DNA of 64,000 nucleotides from Acidimicrobiia bacterium (GCA_035948415.1 DASZJD010000106.1:1-64000); one strand, 5' to 3'; positions 30,346-39,398 are shown, numbered from the stretch's first letter. The notes: generated by a model from the letters alone, not told the origin. Made by a program: numbers and translations.

Positions 30346-33237
30346 TCAGCCGAGCACGAAGTTCACGATGCGGCCGGGGACGACGACGACCTTGCGGACC
30401 TCGCGGCCGGCGAGCAGCGCGGCGACGCGGCGCTCGGCCCGGGCCGCCGTCTCGGCGTCGGCGGCCGTCGCGTCGGCGGCGACCACGATGCGGGCGCGCG
30501 GCTTGCCGTCGACCTGCACCGCCATCTCGACGGTCGGCTGGACGAGCAGCTCGGGATCGGGCTCCGGGAAGGGCTCGTAGGCGAGCGAGCCGTCGTGCCC
30601 GAGGCGCGCCCAGAGCTCCTCGGCGATGTGCGGGGCGAGGGGGCCGAGCATCAGCACCAACGGCTCGACGACCTCGCGAGGCGCGCGGCCTCGCTCCCCG
30701 ACGACCTGCGTCAGCCCGTTGTTCAGCTCGAAGAGGCGGGCGATGGCGGTGTTGGACTTCAGAGCCATCATGTCGGCGCGCACCTCGGCGATGGTCCGGT
30801 GGAGGAGCCGGCGGGTGTCGGGGTCGGCGGGCGTCTCGGAGACGCGGAGCGCTCCGGTCTCCTCGTCGATGACGTTGCGCCACACGCGCTGGAGGAACCG
30901 GTGCACGCCGATGATGTCGGTGGTGCTCCACGGCCGGCTGGCGTCGAGCGGGCCCGTGAACATCTCGTACAGGCGCAGGGTGTCGGCGCCGTAGTCCCGG
31001 TAGACGTCGTCGGGCGTGACGACGTTCCGCAGGCTCTTGCCCATCTTGCCGAACTCCGGGGTCACCGGCTCCCCCCGGAACCGGTACTGCCCGCTGCGAT
31101 GCTCGACCTCGGAGGCCTCGACGTAGAAGCCGCGCTCGTCCCGGTAGGCGGGCGCCTGGATGTAGCCCTGGTTGTAGAGGCGGTGGAAGGGCTCGGGCGT
31201 CGAGACGTGCTCGAGGTCGAAGAGGACCTTGTGCCAGAACCGCGCGTAGAGCAGGTGCAGCACCGCGTGCTCCACCCCGCCGACGTAGAGGTCGACGCCC
31301 CCGCTCGGACCGCCCGTCATCCAGTACCGCTCGACGGCCGGGTCGACGAGACGGTCCTCGTTCGTCGGGTCCAGGTACCGCAGGTAGTACCAGCACGAGC
31401 CGGCCCACTGGGGCATGGTGTTGGTCTCGCGGCGGTAGCGGCGGACGCCCTCGCCGAGGTCGAGCTCGACCTCGGCCCAGTGCTCCGCGCGCGCGAGCGG
31501 CGCTTCCGGTGGCGTGTCGGCGTCGTCGTCCTCGACCACCCGGGGCTCGAACTCGTCGAGCTCCGGCAGCTCGACCGGCAGCATCGACGCCCGCACGCCC
31601 CGAGGCAGCCCGTCCTCGCCGTAGACGATCGGGAACGGCTCGCCCCAGTAGCGCTGCCGGCTGAACAGCCAGTCGCGCAGCTTGAAGGTCACCGTGCCCT
31701 CCCCCGCGCCCTGCTGCTCCAGCCACTCGATGATCCGGCGCTTGGCGTCCTCGACGCCGAGGCCGTTCAGGAACCCGCTGTTGATCGCCGGGCCTTCGCC
31801 CGTGTACGCCTCGCCCTGGAAGTCGGGTGGCGGCTGCACGGTCCGCACCCGGGGAAGATCGAACGTGGCCGCGAACTCCCAGTCCCGCTGGTCCTGCCCG
31901 GGCACGCCCATGATCGCCCCGGTCCCGTAGCCCATGAGGACGTAGTCGGCGACGAACACCGGGATGAGTCCGCCGGTGGCCGGGTTGGCGGCGAACGCGC
32001 CGGCGAAGACGCCGGTCTTCTCGCGCCCCTCGGCCTGGCGCTCGAGCTCGGTGCGGCGGACGGCGAAGTCGCGGTAGCGCCGGATCGCCTCGCCCGGCTC
32101 GACGTCGGCACCGAAGACCCCGCGCCACGAGGGCGGGACCTCGGACCGCTCGTCGCCGATCGTGGCGCCCGGCCAGTCGCTCGGCACGATGCGATCGACG
32201 AGCGGGTGCTCGGGCGCCAGGACCACGTAGGTGGCACCGAACACCGTGTCGGGACGGGTCGTGAACACCTCGATGTCCAGGCCCTCGTGGTGCTCCACCG
32301 GGAACCGGATGGTGGCGCCGGTGCTCCGGCCGATCCAGTTGCGCTGCATGACCTTGATCGGCTCGGGCCACTCGAGCAGGTCGAGATCGTCGAGCAAGCG
32401 GTCGGCGTACTTGGTGATCCGCAGCATCCACTGCTCGAGGGGACGCTTGTAGACCGGGTGGTTCCCCCGCTCGCTGCGGCCCTCGGCGTTGACCTCCTCG
32501 TTCGCCAGCACCGTCCCGAGGGCCGGGCACCAGTTCACGAGGGCCTCTTCTCGGTACGCGAGCCGGTGCGTGTCGACCACCAGCCGCCGGGATCGCTCGT
32601 CGAGGTCGGTCCACGGGAGACGGTCCGGGTTCGCCTCGCTCGTGGGCTCACGGACGCCGGACTCGAAGGCGGCGACGAGGGTCTCGATCGGGCGGGCGCG
32701 ATCGGCGTCCTCGTCGTACCAGGCGTTGAACATCTGGAGGAAGATCCACTGGGTCCACCGGTAGTAGTGGAGGTCGGTGGTCGCGACGCCGCGCCTCGGG
32801 TCGTGGCCGAGCCCCAGGGCGCGGAGCTGCCGCTTCATCGTGGCGATGTTCTGCTCCGTGGTGACACGCGGGTGCTGCCCGGTCTGCAGCGCGAACTGCT
32901 CGGCGGGCAGGCCGAACGCGTCGTAGCCCATCGCGTGGAGCACGTTGCGGCCCATCATCCGCTGGAAGCGGGCGTAGACGTCGGTCCCGATGTACCCGAG
33001 GGGATGACCCACGTGCAGCCCGGCGCCGCTCGGGTACGGGAACATGTCGAGCACGTAGAGCTTCGAGCTGTCCGCGACCCGCTCGAAACCCTCCCGGAGC
33101 GGACCCGACGGGTTCGGCGTCCAGAAGGTCCGGCGCTCCTCCCAGTTGTCCTGCCACCTGGCTTCGATCTCGTTGGCGAGACGCGCGTCGTAGCGGTGCG
33201 GCGGAGCGTCAGCGGCGCCTCGTCGTTCGTCGGTCAT
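30346..33237 (-). CDS. leuS: Leucyl-tRNA synthetase
   Basis: 963 aa class I enzyme. HIGH motif as HVGH in [21 protein letters not shown] motif as KMGKS; a CP1 editing domain with [19 protein letters not shown]; the C-terminal [16 protein letters not shown]-type domain. ATG start at 33237 from a gap with no T-box-like leader. Upstream in the opposite direction is tRNA-Ala. Confidence 0.97.
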   Translation of the reverse strand: MTDERRGAADAPPHRYDARLANEIEARWQDNWEERRTFWTPNPSGPLREGFERVADSSKLYVLDMFPYPSGAGLHVGHPLGYIGTDVYARFQRMMGRNVLHAMGYDAFGLPAEQFALQTGQHPRVTTEQNIATMKRQLRALGLGHDPRRGVATTDLHYYRWTQWIFLQMFNAWYDEDADRARPIETLVAAFESGVREPTSEANPDRLPWTDLDERSRRLVVDTHRLAYREEALVNWCPALGTVLANEEVNAEGRSERGNHPVYKRPLEQWMLRITKYADRLLDDLDLLEWPEPIKVMQRNWIGRSTGATIRFPVEHHEGLDIEVFTTRPDTVFGATYVVLAPEHPLVDRIVPSDWPGATIGDERSEVPPSWRGVFGADVEPGEAIRRYRDFAVRRTELERQAEGREKTGVFAGAFAANPATGGLIPVFVADYVLMGYGTGAIMGVPGQDQRDWEFAATFDLPRVRTVQPPPDFQGEAYTGEGPAINSGFLNGLGVEDAKRRIIEWLEQQGAGEGTVTFKLRDWLFSRQRYWGEPFPIVYGEDGLPRGVRASMLPVELPELDEFEPRVVEDDDADTPPEAPLARAEHWAEVELDLGEGVRRYRRETNTMPQWAGSCWYYLRYLDPTNEDRLVDPAVERYWMTGGPSGGVDLYVGGVEHAVLHLLYARFWHKVLFDLEHVSTPEPFHRLYNQGYIQAPAYRDERGFYVEASEVEHRSGQYRFRGEPVTPEFGKMGKSLRNVVTPDDVYRDYGADTLRLYEMFTGPLDASRPWSTTDIIGVHRFLQRVWRNVIDEETGALRVSETPADPDTRRLLHRTIAEVRADMMALKSNTAIARLFELNNGLTQVVGERGRAPREVVEPLVLMLGPLAPHIAEELWARLGHDGSLAYEPFPEPDPELLVQPTVEMAVQVDGKPRARIVVAADATAADAETAARAERRVAALLAGREVRKVVVVPGRIVNFVLG

Positions 33238-33337
33238 GTGGACGGCGAGCGTAGCGACGCGTCGCGCGAGCGACGCCGGACTTCGCGCTCGGGGCCCGAA
33301 CGACTGTTCGACCGCGCTCGCGACCGGGGCTCACTGG

Positions 33338-33343
33338 TACCGT
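33338..33343 (+). promoter_or_regulatory. Putative extended -10 promoter of tRNA-Ala
   Basis: TGGTACCGT (33335-33343) matches TGnTAnnnT; the hexamer ends 12 nt before the mature 5' end, a normal distance for a tRNA gene. Confidence 0.4.
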
Positions 33344-33355
33344 TTCCATTCCCCT

Positions 33356-33429
33356 GGGCCTGTAGCTCAGTTCGGTAGAGCGCCTCCATGGCATGGAGGA
33401 AGTCAGGGGTTCAAGTCCCCTCAGGTCCA
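33356..33429 (+). tRNA. tRNA-Ala (anticodon GGC)
   Basis: Full cloverleaf of 74 nt: 7-bp acceptor stem GGGCCTG/CAGGTCC, D-arm GCTC/GAGC, anticodon stem CCTCC/GGAGG with loop ATGGCAT (anticodon GGC), and T-arm AGGGG/CCCCT with TTCAAGT. The third acceptor pair is G-U, the alanine identity element G3-U70. CCA is not encoded after the discriminator A. The 3' end is repeated downstream. Confidence 0.95.
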
Positions 33430-33458
33430 CACGCTCAGGTCCACACCCTCAGGTCCAC
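33420..33458 (+). repeat. Tandem triplication of the tRNA-Ala 3' end
   Basis: CTCAGGTCCAC occurs at 33420-33430 (inside the tRNA), 33434-33444 and 33448-33458, a strict 14-bp period with connecting triplets ACG and ACC. Such repeats of a tRNA 3' end suggest integration-site remnants or slippage duplication. No integrase gene is in the window. Confidence 0.8.
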
Positions 33459-33547
33459 GGCGTCGTCGAATTCACAACATCGCGTCGTCGCGCTCGTCGG
33501 CCTAGCGAGGACCCGGTCCGTGAAGGACCTCTTCGTCGCGTTCGGGT

Positions 33548-34159
33548 CTACGTCACGATTCGGTCCCGCCGGAAGATCACGGCGGAGACGACGAGCAGCC
33601 ACACAATCGCGAGGACGGCTCCGAGAAAGCCGATCGGGCCGGCCAGCGACAGGATCGCGATCACGATCGCCGCCCACCCCAGCCACCGTGGCAGCAGGGG
33701 TCGCCTCACCGTCGAGATTCCCGTCGCGAGCAGCAAGACGGCGATTCCACCGGTGACCACGAAGAAGTCGTTGTTGAACAGGACGTTCAAGGTCTGTGCG
33801 GGCGCCGCGAACCTGTGTTCCCCGGCCCGGGCCAGCGCGAAGCCGACCACGGCGTCGAGCAACGCGCCCCCGGCCAAGATCACCGCCCCGCCAAACGCGG
33901 CGACGGAAAGCACGTCGCCACCCGCTTCTCCGCTCTGGAGAAGCTCGCGAAGACGCGCTGCGAACAAGACCACCAGCACCCCGCCGATCGCCAAGATGAG
34001 GCTCGAGATCCTTGTCACCGTCAGATGGTCATGGAAATACGACACCACCTTCGCCGCGCTCGCGTCGTCCTGCGGGGAGGGTCCCCCGAGGACGGTGCCC
34101 ACGGCGAACAGAACACCCGCACCTACCCCGCACAACGCCAGCCACCGTCGCAGCGTCAT
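33548..34159 (-). CDS. Membrane protein of unknown function
   Basis: 203 aa with about five to six membrane helices (near 7-26, 50-68, 84-110, 128-150, 157-190) and no recognised catalytic motif. ATG 34159 has a purine-rich ribosome site and overlaps the stop of a 25-codon leader ORF (ATGA). Last of a four-gene minus-strand run headed by the LuxR-type regulator. I do not recognise the family; DUF4386-like proteins look similar in layout. Confidence 0.6.
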   Translation of the reverse strand: MTLRRWLALCGVGAGVLFAVGTVLGGPSPQDDASAAKVVSYFHDHLTVTRISSLILAIGGVLVVLFAARLRELLQSGEAGGDVLSVAAFGGAVILAGGALLDAVVGFALARAGEHRFAAPAQTLNVLFNNDFFVVTGGIAVLLLATGISTVRRPLLPRWLGWAAIVIAILSLAGPIGFLGAVLAIVWLLVVSAVIFRRDRIVT

Positions 34160-34233
34160 CCCTGCCTCCCTCCCTCGACACCAACGTTCCGCGGAGCCTG
34201 GTGCGGCCGCCGCGCAACATCCGCCTCAATCAC
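34156..34233 (-). CDS. Short leader ORF 1, coupled to the membrane protein
   Basis: 25 codons from GTG 34233, with AAGGAG 7 nt upstream, to a TGA that overlaps the next gene's ATG. Peptide starts MIEADVAR. The ribosome site and first codons lie in a 31-bp element found again before the cupredoxin-like gene, where it starts leader ORF 2. The architecture suggests translational coupling; a leader-peptide or tiny-protein role is inference. Confidence 0.45.
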   Translation of the reverse strand: MIEADVARRPHQAPRNVGVEGGRQG

Positions 34234-34252
34234 GAGGGTCTCCTTTGTCGTC
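34222..34252 (-). repeat. Duplicated leader element, copy 1
   Basis: 31 bp, similar to 35146-35176 at about 25 of 31 positions with one base shifted. It carries the ribosome site and GTG of leader ORF 1. The two copies are direct repeats flanking the cupredoxin-like gene. Confidence 0.7.
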
Positions 34253-34324
34253 GTGATCCGACGTCGCGTCGCGCTGCCGGACCACGTGCTGGCCGAAGGC
34301 GGGGAACCCAGCGACCGGGCCGGA

Positions 34325-35074
34325 TCACTTGGTGACCGTGAACTCGGAGTGCATGCCCAGCTGGGCGTGGGGCGGCCCGCTGCCTTGGCTGGACGAGGTC
34401 GTGCCCTTCGGGACGAGGCAGAGCGCGACGTAGCGTCCCGGCGCGTTGAGCTGGAAGTAGCCGACACTGGTCTGACCAGGGTCCGACCCCGTGACACCGA
34501 GGTTCTCGACCCTCGTCCTGGCCTGGCCTTGCGGCAGGGCGAGGAGGGCCTTCACCGAGTCGGACGTCTTGATCCGCGCGATTCTGATCTCGTGGCTCTC
34601 GGAGCCTGCGTTCTTGAAGCTGACCACGACAACGCCCGTCTTCAGGGTCTTGGGGACGCCCTTCAACGCGTACTCGACGCCGGTCACGTTGATCACGTGG
34701 TAGCCGCAGTTCTTCACCGCGTAGGTGTCGATCTTGCTGCCCGCGTCAGAGACCGCCGAATCGTTGAGCGCGGCCTGGAAGTTCGCGTGCAGCGCGTTCG
34801 CGATAATCGTCTCCTGGCCGACGATCGCGGCCGGTGCGCTCGTGACCGCTTGGTCGACCAACGTGAGGATCGGACCTGACGCTTGCTGGATCTGAGCCGG
34901 GCTCGGCTGCCCGGCGGCCGTGGCGGTCGCGAACAGGCGGTTGAGCTGGAGGTTGATCTTCACGTTCGTCGCGCAGAACGCCTTCTTGTCCGCGGCGACC
35001 GCCGGGTTCGACCAGGCCAGAGGCAGCCCGGCCACCAGGCAGCCACTCACCAGCAGCGCCCGAGTCCGCTTCAC
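34325..35074 (-). CDS. Secreted cupredoxin-like protein
   Basis: 249 aa. Signal peptide of about 27 residues ending AVAA. The middle (about 30-110) is helical and of unknown type. The C-terminal part (about 120-249) looks like a cupredoxin fold with possible copper ligands: the His in SESHEIRIA, the Cys in VALCLVP, and the His and Met in PPHAQLGMH. GTG 35074 has a GAGGAG site and overlaps the stop of leader ORF 2 (GTGA). The protein would act outside the membrane, perhaps in electron transfer or copper binding; this is inference. Confidence 0.6.
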   Translation of the reverse strand: MKRTRALLVSGCLVAGLPLAWSNPAVAADKKAFCATNVKINLQLNRLFATATAAGQPSPAQIQQASGPILTLVDQAVTSAPAAIVGQETIIANALHANFQAALNDSAVSDAGSKIDTYAVKNCGYHVINVTGVEYALKGVPKTLKTGVVVVSFKNAGSESHEIRIARIKTSDSVKALLALPQGQARTRVENLGVTGSDPGQTSVGYFQLNAPGRYVALCLVPKGTTSSSQGSGPPHAQLGMHSEFTVTK

Positions 35075-35157
35075 CGCGACTCTCCTCGTGCCACCGACCC
35101 GACCGGACCGGCCGGCGCCGGTACCGGAGCGGTCCGCACCGCATTCGCCTTAACCAC
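35071..35157 (-). CDS. Short leader ORF 2, coupled to the cupredoxin-like gene
   Basis: 28 codons from GTG 35157 (AAAGGA about 7 nt upstream) to a TGA overlapping the cupredoxin-like gene's GTG. Peptide starts MVKANAVR, resembling MIEADVAR of leader ORF 1. Its start overlaps the last codons of the small upstream gene (stop 35150-35152), so three reading frames are chained by overlaps. Confidence 0.45.
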   Translation of the reverse strand: MVKANAVRTAPVPAPAGPVGSVARGESR

Positions 35158-35176
35158 GAGGGTTCCTTTCGTCGTC
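35146..35176 (-). repeat. Duplicated leader element, copy 2
   Basis: Partner of 34222-34252. Here the element also encodes the last residues and the TAA stop of the small upstream protein, which copy 1 does not. Confidence 0.7.
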
Positions 35177-35422
35177 GCGAGTTGATGCTGCGCCGGTCTC
35201 GCCGACCGCTTGCCGGCTGAGGACGGCAAGCTTGGCGGCGGCGACCTCCAGCAGTGCCGGCATCGACTCCGCGGGGATCTCCAGCTGCTCCGCCATGGCC
35301 GCCATCGGCACCCCCGCTCGCTGCAGGGCGATGGCGACGGCGTAGACGACCGGCAGTCGCGTCAGCGGCCCGTCGGGCATGTCCGCGGTCGGCCGGTCGC
35401 TGCGCGGCTGCTCTGAGGGCAT
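35150..35422 (-). CDS. Small hypothetical protein
   Basis: 90 aa from ATG 35422 (or 102 aa from ATG 35458; neither start has a well-spaced ribosome site). An acidic/basic N-terminus is followed by a helical core LPVVYAVAIALQRAGVPMAAMAEQL and a second helix pair with AAAKLAVLSRQ. The core could be a helix-turn-helix of a sigma-region-4-like type, but no key motif proves it. Lies between the LuxR-type regulator and the cupredoxin-like gene. Confidence 0.55.
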   Translation of the reverse strand: MPSEQPRSDRPTADMPDGPLTRLPVVYAVAIALQRAGVPMAAMAEQLEIPAESMPALLEVAAAKLAVLSRQAVGETGAASTRDDERNPRG

Positions 35423-35515
35423 CCTCCGCAGTGTGCGAGCGCGGGCGCCGGCACGCATCGGTACCGCGTTACGGATCTTTTCGCCGCCGCGGGGCCCGAG
35501 GACTGCGTAGTGGCG

Positions 35516-38155
35516 CTATGGGGCAGCGGCGGTCATGCCCAACGCCACCGCCAGCTCGGGTCGCCCAGCCACGCCGAGCTTGGCGTAGACACGACTGAGG
35601 TGGGTCTCCACCGTCCTCACGGACACCACGAGTTGCTCGGCGATCTGACGGCTGGACCGGCCACCGACTGCCATGCGGGCGACCTCCAGCTCCCGGGCGG
35701 TCAGCGTCGCGGGCGACCGCTGCCAGTCGATGGTCGGGCTGGTTGCCCCCGGACACGACGCGAGGAGGGTCTCGCACCGCAGACCGAGCGACGCGGCCCG
35801 TGATCGGTCGCCGAGAGCCTGATAGCGGGCGGAGGCCGTCGCCGCCGCCTCTGCCGCCAGGATCCGCATCTCGAGCCGCTCGAGCCCGTCGGCGGCCGCC
35901 TCCAAGGCTGGCGCGTCGCCCGCGGCCAGCGCGGCGGCGTGGGTGGCCGCCACCGCCGCGAACGGTCCGTCCACGATCGAGACGAGGGACGCCAACCGGT
36001 CCGTCACGGACGACGCCTGCCCGAGCCTCGCGCGGCCGTGCCGCGCTTGGAGCTCGTAGGGGAACTGGCCTCGATGGCGGGCCGCGGTTGCAACCTCCTC
36101 CAGGTGCGCCGCGGCGCCCGCGGCGTCGCCGCCGGCCGCCTCAACCCACGCCGCCGAGATCTCCAACAGCGGGTCGAACCACACCAGACTCGGCGTCCGC
36201 GCCTCGCTGGACTCCGCGAGGGCGGTGCGGGCTCCGCGGAGGTCACCTGAGAAGACCCGGGCCAGCACGAGCCCGGCCGCGGCCAGGATCGCCCCGCCGG
36301 CCCAGTCCTCGGTTCGGAGCACCTCCCATCCCTCACCCAGGCGCCGTTCGGCGGTCACCGCATCACCTTGGAGCAGCTCGACCCAGCCGGTCAGGGCCGA
36401 GCCCACCGCGACGAACTTGTGGTGGCGCTGCTGGAGGCCCAGTTCGAGGTACGCGGCCGCCAGGGACCCTGCTCGAGGGATGTCACCACCGAGGAACGCG
36501 GCGACCCAGGTCGCCGCCGGACCCCAGTCGGCGAGCTCATGCGACTGGGCGGCGGCGGCCAGCCGGGGCTCGTTCCACCTCCGCGCCGCGGCCAGCGCGT
36601 CGTCACCCCGTCCGGAGAACGCGCTGCCGTTCGCGACCGCGCCGAGCGCAGTCAGGGTCACCTCTGGCTCCTGGCCGGGGTCGCGTGCCACCGGCGCGGC
36701 CATGGCCACTGCCTCGGCGGGAAACCCAAGCGCCGCTCGAAGCTTGGCCTGGTACGCCGCCAGCCAGGCCCGAGCCGGTTCGGCCGTCACCGTCGCCTCG
36801 GCGCGGGCGAGCACGTCTTCGGCTGCGGCGGTATCACGCACACCGAACCACAGCGTCTTGGCCTTAAACACCGCCAGCTCGGCCTGCTCGGTGTCGTTAC
36901 TGGGTTCGGTCCCGTCGAGTTCGGCGAGCACGTCGCGATAGCGCCCCTGCCGGTACAGGGACTCGGCCAACGCCACCCTCGCTCGGTGATCGGCCGGCGC
37001 AGCCGACACCGCGGCTCGGGCGAGCCGTTCGGCGAGTCGAAAGTCCAGCGCCTCGGCAGCCTGTCGGGCGCCAGCCACGAGCATCCCCAGGTCGCCGGTC
37101 CCACCGCTGTCGAGCCTCCAGGTGACGCAGCGCAGCAGGTCCTCCCGGCGATGTAACCCGATCCGGGCACAGCCGTCGGCCAGGCGACCCGCGAGCCAGC
37201 GCTGCCTGGCGACGGGCACGAGCGTCCGAACGACCTCGCCGAACATCGGGTGCGCGACGCGGGCAACCATCCGGTCGCCTTCGGGCCCGATCTCGATCAG
37301 GCCCGCGCTCTCGGCCTCGGCCAGACCGCGAGCCTCGGTCAACCCTTCGAGGACCTCCATCGGCACCGGGTCCGCCAGCGCGGTGATGTCAAGCCCCTCG
37401 CGGGCCGCGGTGCCGAGCTGTGCGATTCGAGTCTTGATCAACTCGACCAGCCGGTCGCCGACCGGTACTGGCCCGGCGAGGCGCCAGCGGCCCTCGATCT
37501 CTCGCAACGCGCCGCTCGTGGTGGCGCTGCGGAGCAGCTCGCGCACGTACAACGGGTTTCCCTGGCTCGCCTCCCACAACGAGTGCAGTTCCAGTGACCC
37601 ACAGGGTCCGCCCAACGTGGCCACGATCAACTCGTCGGTCTCCGCGCGAGAAAGCGGCTGTAGCTCCACCCGTTCAGCCCAACCGTCCTTCCAGAGCGCA
37701 GTCACGGCATCGGGTGCCGGCTCAGCCGTTCGCACCGTGACCAAGACCGCGGCGACGCCAGACACCACGAGCTGATGCAGCACCATTGCCGACACGTCGT
37801 CCGCCAGGTGTGCGTCGTCGACGGCCACCAGCGGTAACGGAGCCCCATCGGGGGCGTCAAAGTTCCGGCGTATCTCGCTGGCAAACTTCAACGGGTCCGA
37901 AGGACGGACCGTTTCGCGCGTGTCGGACGGCAGCAGCGGTCCGAGGACGCCGAGCGGGATACCTTGACTCGACCGCGTCGCCGACACCCAGCAACCGGGC
38001 CGACCATCAGCCGCCACCGCCGCCTGGACCTCCCGTGCAAGACGGGTCTTGCCCACCCCCGACACGCCCGCCAACACCACGCTCGACGACCGGTCCAGGT
38101 ACGCACGCAGGACGCGCGCCTCCGCACCCCGCCCCACCAAGCCCTCCGCCTCCAC
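35516..38155 (-). CDS. Large LuxR-family ATPase regulator (LAL/MalT type)
   Basis: 879 aa. N-terminal AAA/STAND domain with Walker A GVSGVGKT near residue 30 and Walker B LVAVDDAHLADD, then a long TPR-like helical region (about 300-800). A C-terminal LuxR helix-turn-helix follows (LTARELEVARMAVGG, then SVRTVETHLSRVYAKLGV). Such proteins are signal-responsive activators; the ligand is unknown. The GTG at 38155 gives the usual length and lies 8 nt after a TATCGT box. The frame continues upstream to 38485, but that part looks non-coding. Probably controls the following cupredoxin/membrane genes. Confidence 0.88.
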   Translation of the reverse strand: MEAEGLVGRGAEARVLRAYLDRSSSVVLAGVSGVGKTRLAREVQAAVAADGRPGCWVSATRSSQGIPLGVLGPLLPSDTRETVRPSDPLKFASEIRRNFDAPDGAPLPLVAVDDAHLADDVSAMVLHQLVVSGVAAVLVTVRTAEPAPDAVTALWKDGWAERVELQPLSRAETDELIVATLGGPCGSLELHSLWEASQGNPLYVRELLRSATTSGALREIEGRWRLAGPVPVGDRLVELIKTRIAQLGTAAREGLDITALADPVPMEVLEGLTEARGLAEAESAGLIEIGPEGDRMVARVAHPMFGEVVRTLVPVARQRWLAGRLADGCARIGLHRREDLLRCVTWRLDSGGTGDLGMLVAGARQAAEALDFRLAERLARAAVSAAPADHRARVALAESLYRQGRYRDVLAELDGTEPSNDTEQAELAVFKAKTLWFGVRDTAAAEDVLARAEATVTAEPARAWLAAYQAKLRAALGFPAEAVAMAAPVARDPGQEPEVTLTALGAVANGSAFSGRGDDALAAARRWNEPRLAAAAQSHELADWGPAATWVAAFLGGDIPRAGSLAAAYLELGLQQRHHKFVAVGSALTGWVELLQGDAVTAERRLGEGWEVLRTEDWAGGAILAAAGLVLARVFSGDLRGARTALAESSEARTPSLVWFDPLLEISAAWVEAAGGDAAGAAAHLEEVATAARHRGQFPYELQARHGRARLGQASSVTDRLASLVSIVDGPFAAVAATHAAALAAGDAPALEAAADGLERLEMRILAAEAAATASARYQALGDRSRAASLGLRCETLLASCPGATSPTIDWQRSPATLTARELEVARMAVGGRSSRQIAEQLVVSVRTVETHLSRVYAKLGVAGRPELAVALGMTAAAP

Positions 38156-38163
38156 GAACGGGC

Positions 38164-38169
38164 ACGATA
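38164..38169 (-). promoter_or_regulatory. Putative -10 box of the LuxR-type regulator
   Basis: TATCGT, 8 nt before GTG 38155, no ribosome site between; supports that start over the longer frame. Confidence 0.35.
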
Positions 38170-38418
38170 GACGGCCCCTCGCTGACGCCCTGGCGGGTGC
38201 GGTTGACACAGCGGATTGCGTCGCGCTTCTGAATCGCCCAACGGGTGGGAACGCGCGGGGCGCGAGACGCCCGCTCACCGCGAGCGCGAGGTCATCGAGC
38301 GGACCGCGGACGCCAGGATCGGCGGCCCCTCCCCAGTAACTTCGCCAATTCCTCGAAGAGTCCAGGTGTCCCCACAGGTCCACAGAGCGTGGAGCGCCGG
38401 AGACAGTGGCGTCGGTGC

Positions 38419-38464
38419 ACCGGCATGATGTGCCGGTACCCCAGCTCTCGGATGCTGGGACCGG
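38419..38464. other. Two mutually exclusive hairpins
   Basis: Hairpin A: ACCGGCA-tgatg-TGCCGGT (38419-38437). Hairpin B: CCGGT-(2-nt bulge)-CCCAGC, 8-nt loop, GCTGGGACCGG (38433-38464). They share CCGGT at 38433-38437 and cannot both form. Could be a terminator after the DinB-like gene, an operator pair or an attenuator; no T-run. Confidence 0.4.
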
Positions 38465-38512
38465 CGCCGTCAAGTTTGGGGTCACTCCCTCAAGAGGTCA
38501 CGTCGCCTACTA

Positions 38513-38554
38513 GACGTTCCGTGACGGGGCGGTCGACCTCCTGACGTTCCGTGA
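38513..38554. repeat. 12-bp direct repeat GACGTTCCGTGA
   Basis: Exact copies at 38513-38524 and 38543-38554, 30 bp apart, close to three helix turns. They resemble a tandem operator or decayed element ends; nothing else identifies them. Confidence 0.5.
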
Positions 38555-38752
38555 GTGGAGCGCAGCGTCGACGCGGCATGGGGAGCATCCGGCGCACCTG
38601 CGCTTCTCGCATAACTGGGCTCGGGTCGCGGGGTGTCTACGTCGATCCTGCGGCGCTGGTGTCTCTGACCCGGTTCCGCCCGAGCGCAGTGGCGAGGTGG
38701 CCTCGTGGCTCGCGGTGCCACCCGCCGCAGCCCTTCCGATCGGTCGAGCGGA

Positions 38753-39334
38753 TCAGTCCCGACTGGTGGGTCTTCCCGATCCGACCAGCATCGTTCGCCA
38801 CGGGTCCGGCACATCCAGTCGCTCGACGCCGTCGTACATCCACAGGGTCGGCGTCGAGAGCACGAACGAGCACACGGCTCGGGATGGCTCGAATTCGTCT
38901 CCGAGGCCGACGAGAACGTCGTAGGTATGCAGGAGGAGCTCGTTCAGGGCCCGCGCGGCCCAGTCCGACGGTCGCAGGTCGAAGATCGTGTCCGACGCGA
39001 CGGCGTCCGCAGGAGCGGCGGCGAGGACGGCTTCGAAGGTGCGCCCGACCGCGCCCAGTGCCTCGACCAGCTGTGACGGGGTTGCGTCCGGCTGCGCGTG
39101 GAGCTCTGTCAGCCGCAGCCACCCGTCCCGGACCCGCCCGGCGAGCTGCAGCGAGTACGAGAAGAGGCAGTCGGTCACGTGATCGACCGTCTGCCAACAG
39201 CTCCAGTCCAGCGTCCCGGCGGGCGCCGACCAGTCTCGGTCGGCAACCCGCGACAGCGCTCCCAGCGATTCACCGAGACCGACGCCGAACAGCTCGATCG
39301 GGCCCGGCATCGTCGGAGTGGCAGCCTCGCCCAC
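38753..39334 (-). CDS. DinB/maleylpyruvate-isomerase-N-like protein
   Basis: 193 aa four-helix DinB_2/MDMPI_N-type protein. The metal triad of mycothiol-dependent enzymes is present: His52 (TVDHV) and Glu132-x3-His136 (NELLLH). These enzymes use thiol cofactors such as mycothiol; the substrate is unknown here. GTG 39334 lies 8 nt after TACCCT (39343-39348); ATG 39310 is an alternative. Divergent from the DGPF/ECF42 operon. Confidence 0.7.
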   Translation of the reverse strand: MGEAATPTMPGPIELFGVGLGESLGALSRVADRDWSAPAGTLDWSCWQTVDHVTDCLFSYSLQLAGRVRDGWLRLTELHAQPDATPSQLVEALGAVGRTFEAVLAAAPADAVASDTIFDLRPSDWAARALNELLLHTYDVLVGLGDEFEPSRAVCSFVLSTPTLWMYDGVERLDVPDPWRTMLVGSGRPTSRD

Positions 39335-39342
39335 GGCACGTC

Positions 39343-39348
39343 AGGGTA
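39343..39348 (-). promoter_or_regulatory. Putative -10 box of the DinB-like gene
   Basis: TACCCT, 8 nt before GTG 39334, in the divergent gap shared with the ECF42-type promoter. Confidence 0.3.
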
Positions 39349-39398
39349 TTTCACAGACCGAGAAGCACTCCCTGGTCCCCGGCGCGGGCCCGACCCGA

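Larger units (their letters stand above)
38170..38752. other. Gene-free stretch with hairpins and direct repeats
   Basis: About 580 bp between the LuxR-type regulator and the DinB-like gene. The open frames here look like GC-rich noise. It holds two overlapping hairpins (38419-38464), a 12-bp direct repeat at 38513 and 38543, and a CAGGTCCAC match (38375-38383) to the tRNA-Ala 3' end. Confidence 0.6.

Noticed and set aside
33238-33355. T-box or other leader before leuS
   Set aside because: Only 118 bp to the tRNA on the other strand; no T-box bulge or specifier structure seen.
30319-33378. 1019-codon plus-strand ORF opposite leuS
   Set aside because: Mirror of leuS codons; no recognisable motif.
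38375-38383. CAGGTCCAC match to the tRNA-Ala 3' end as the far att site of an island
   Set aside because: Only 9 bp match, no integrase between the copies; could be chance. Kept only as a remark in the gap entry.
38482-38924. Several short ORFs in the gap before the DinB-like gene
   Set aside because: Arg/Pro/Ser-rich frames on both strands with no start signals or domains; a transposase relic could not be shown.
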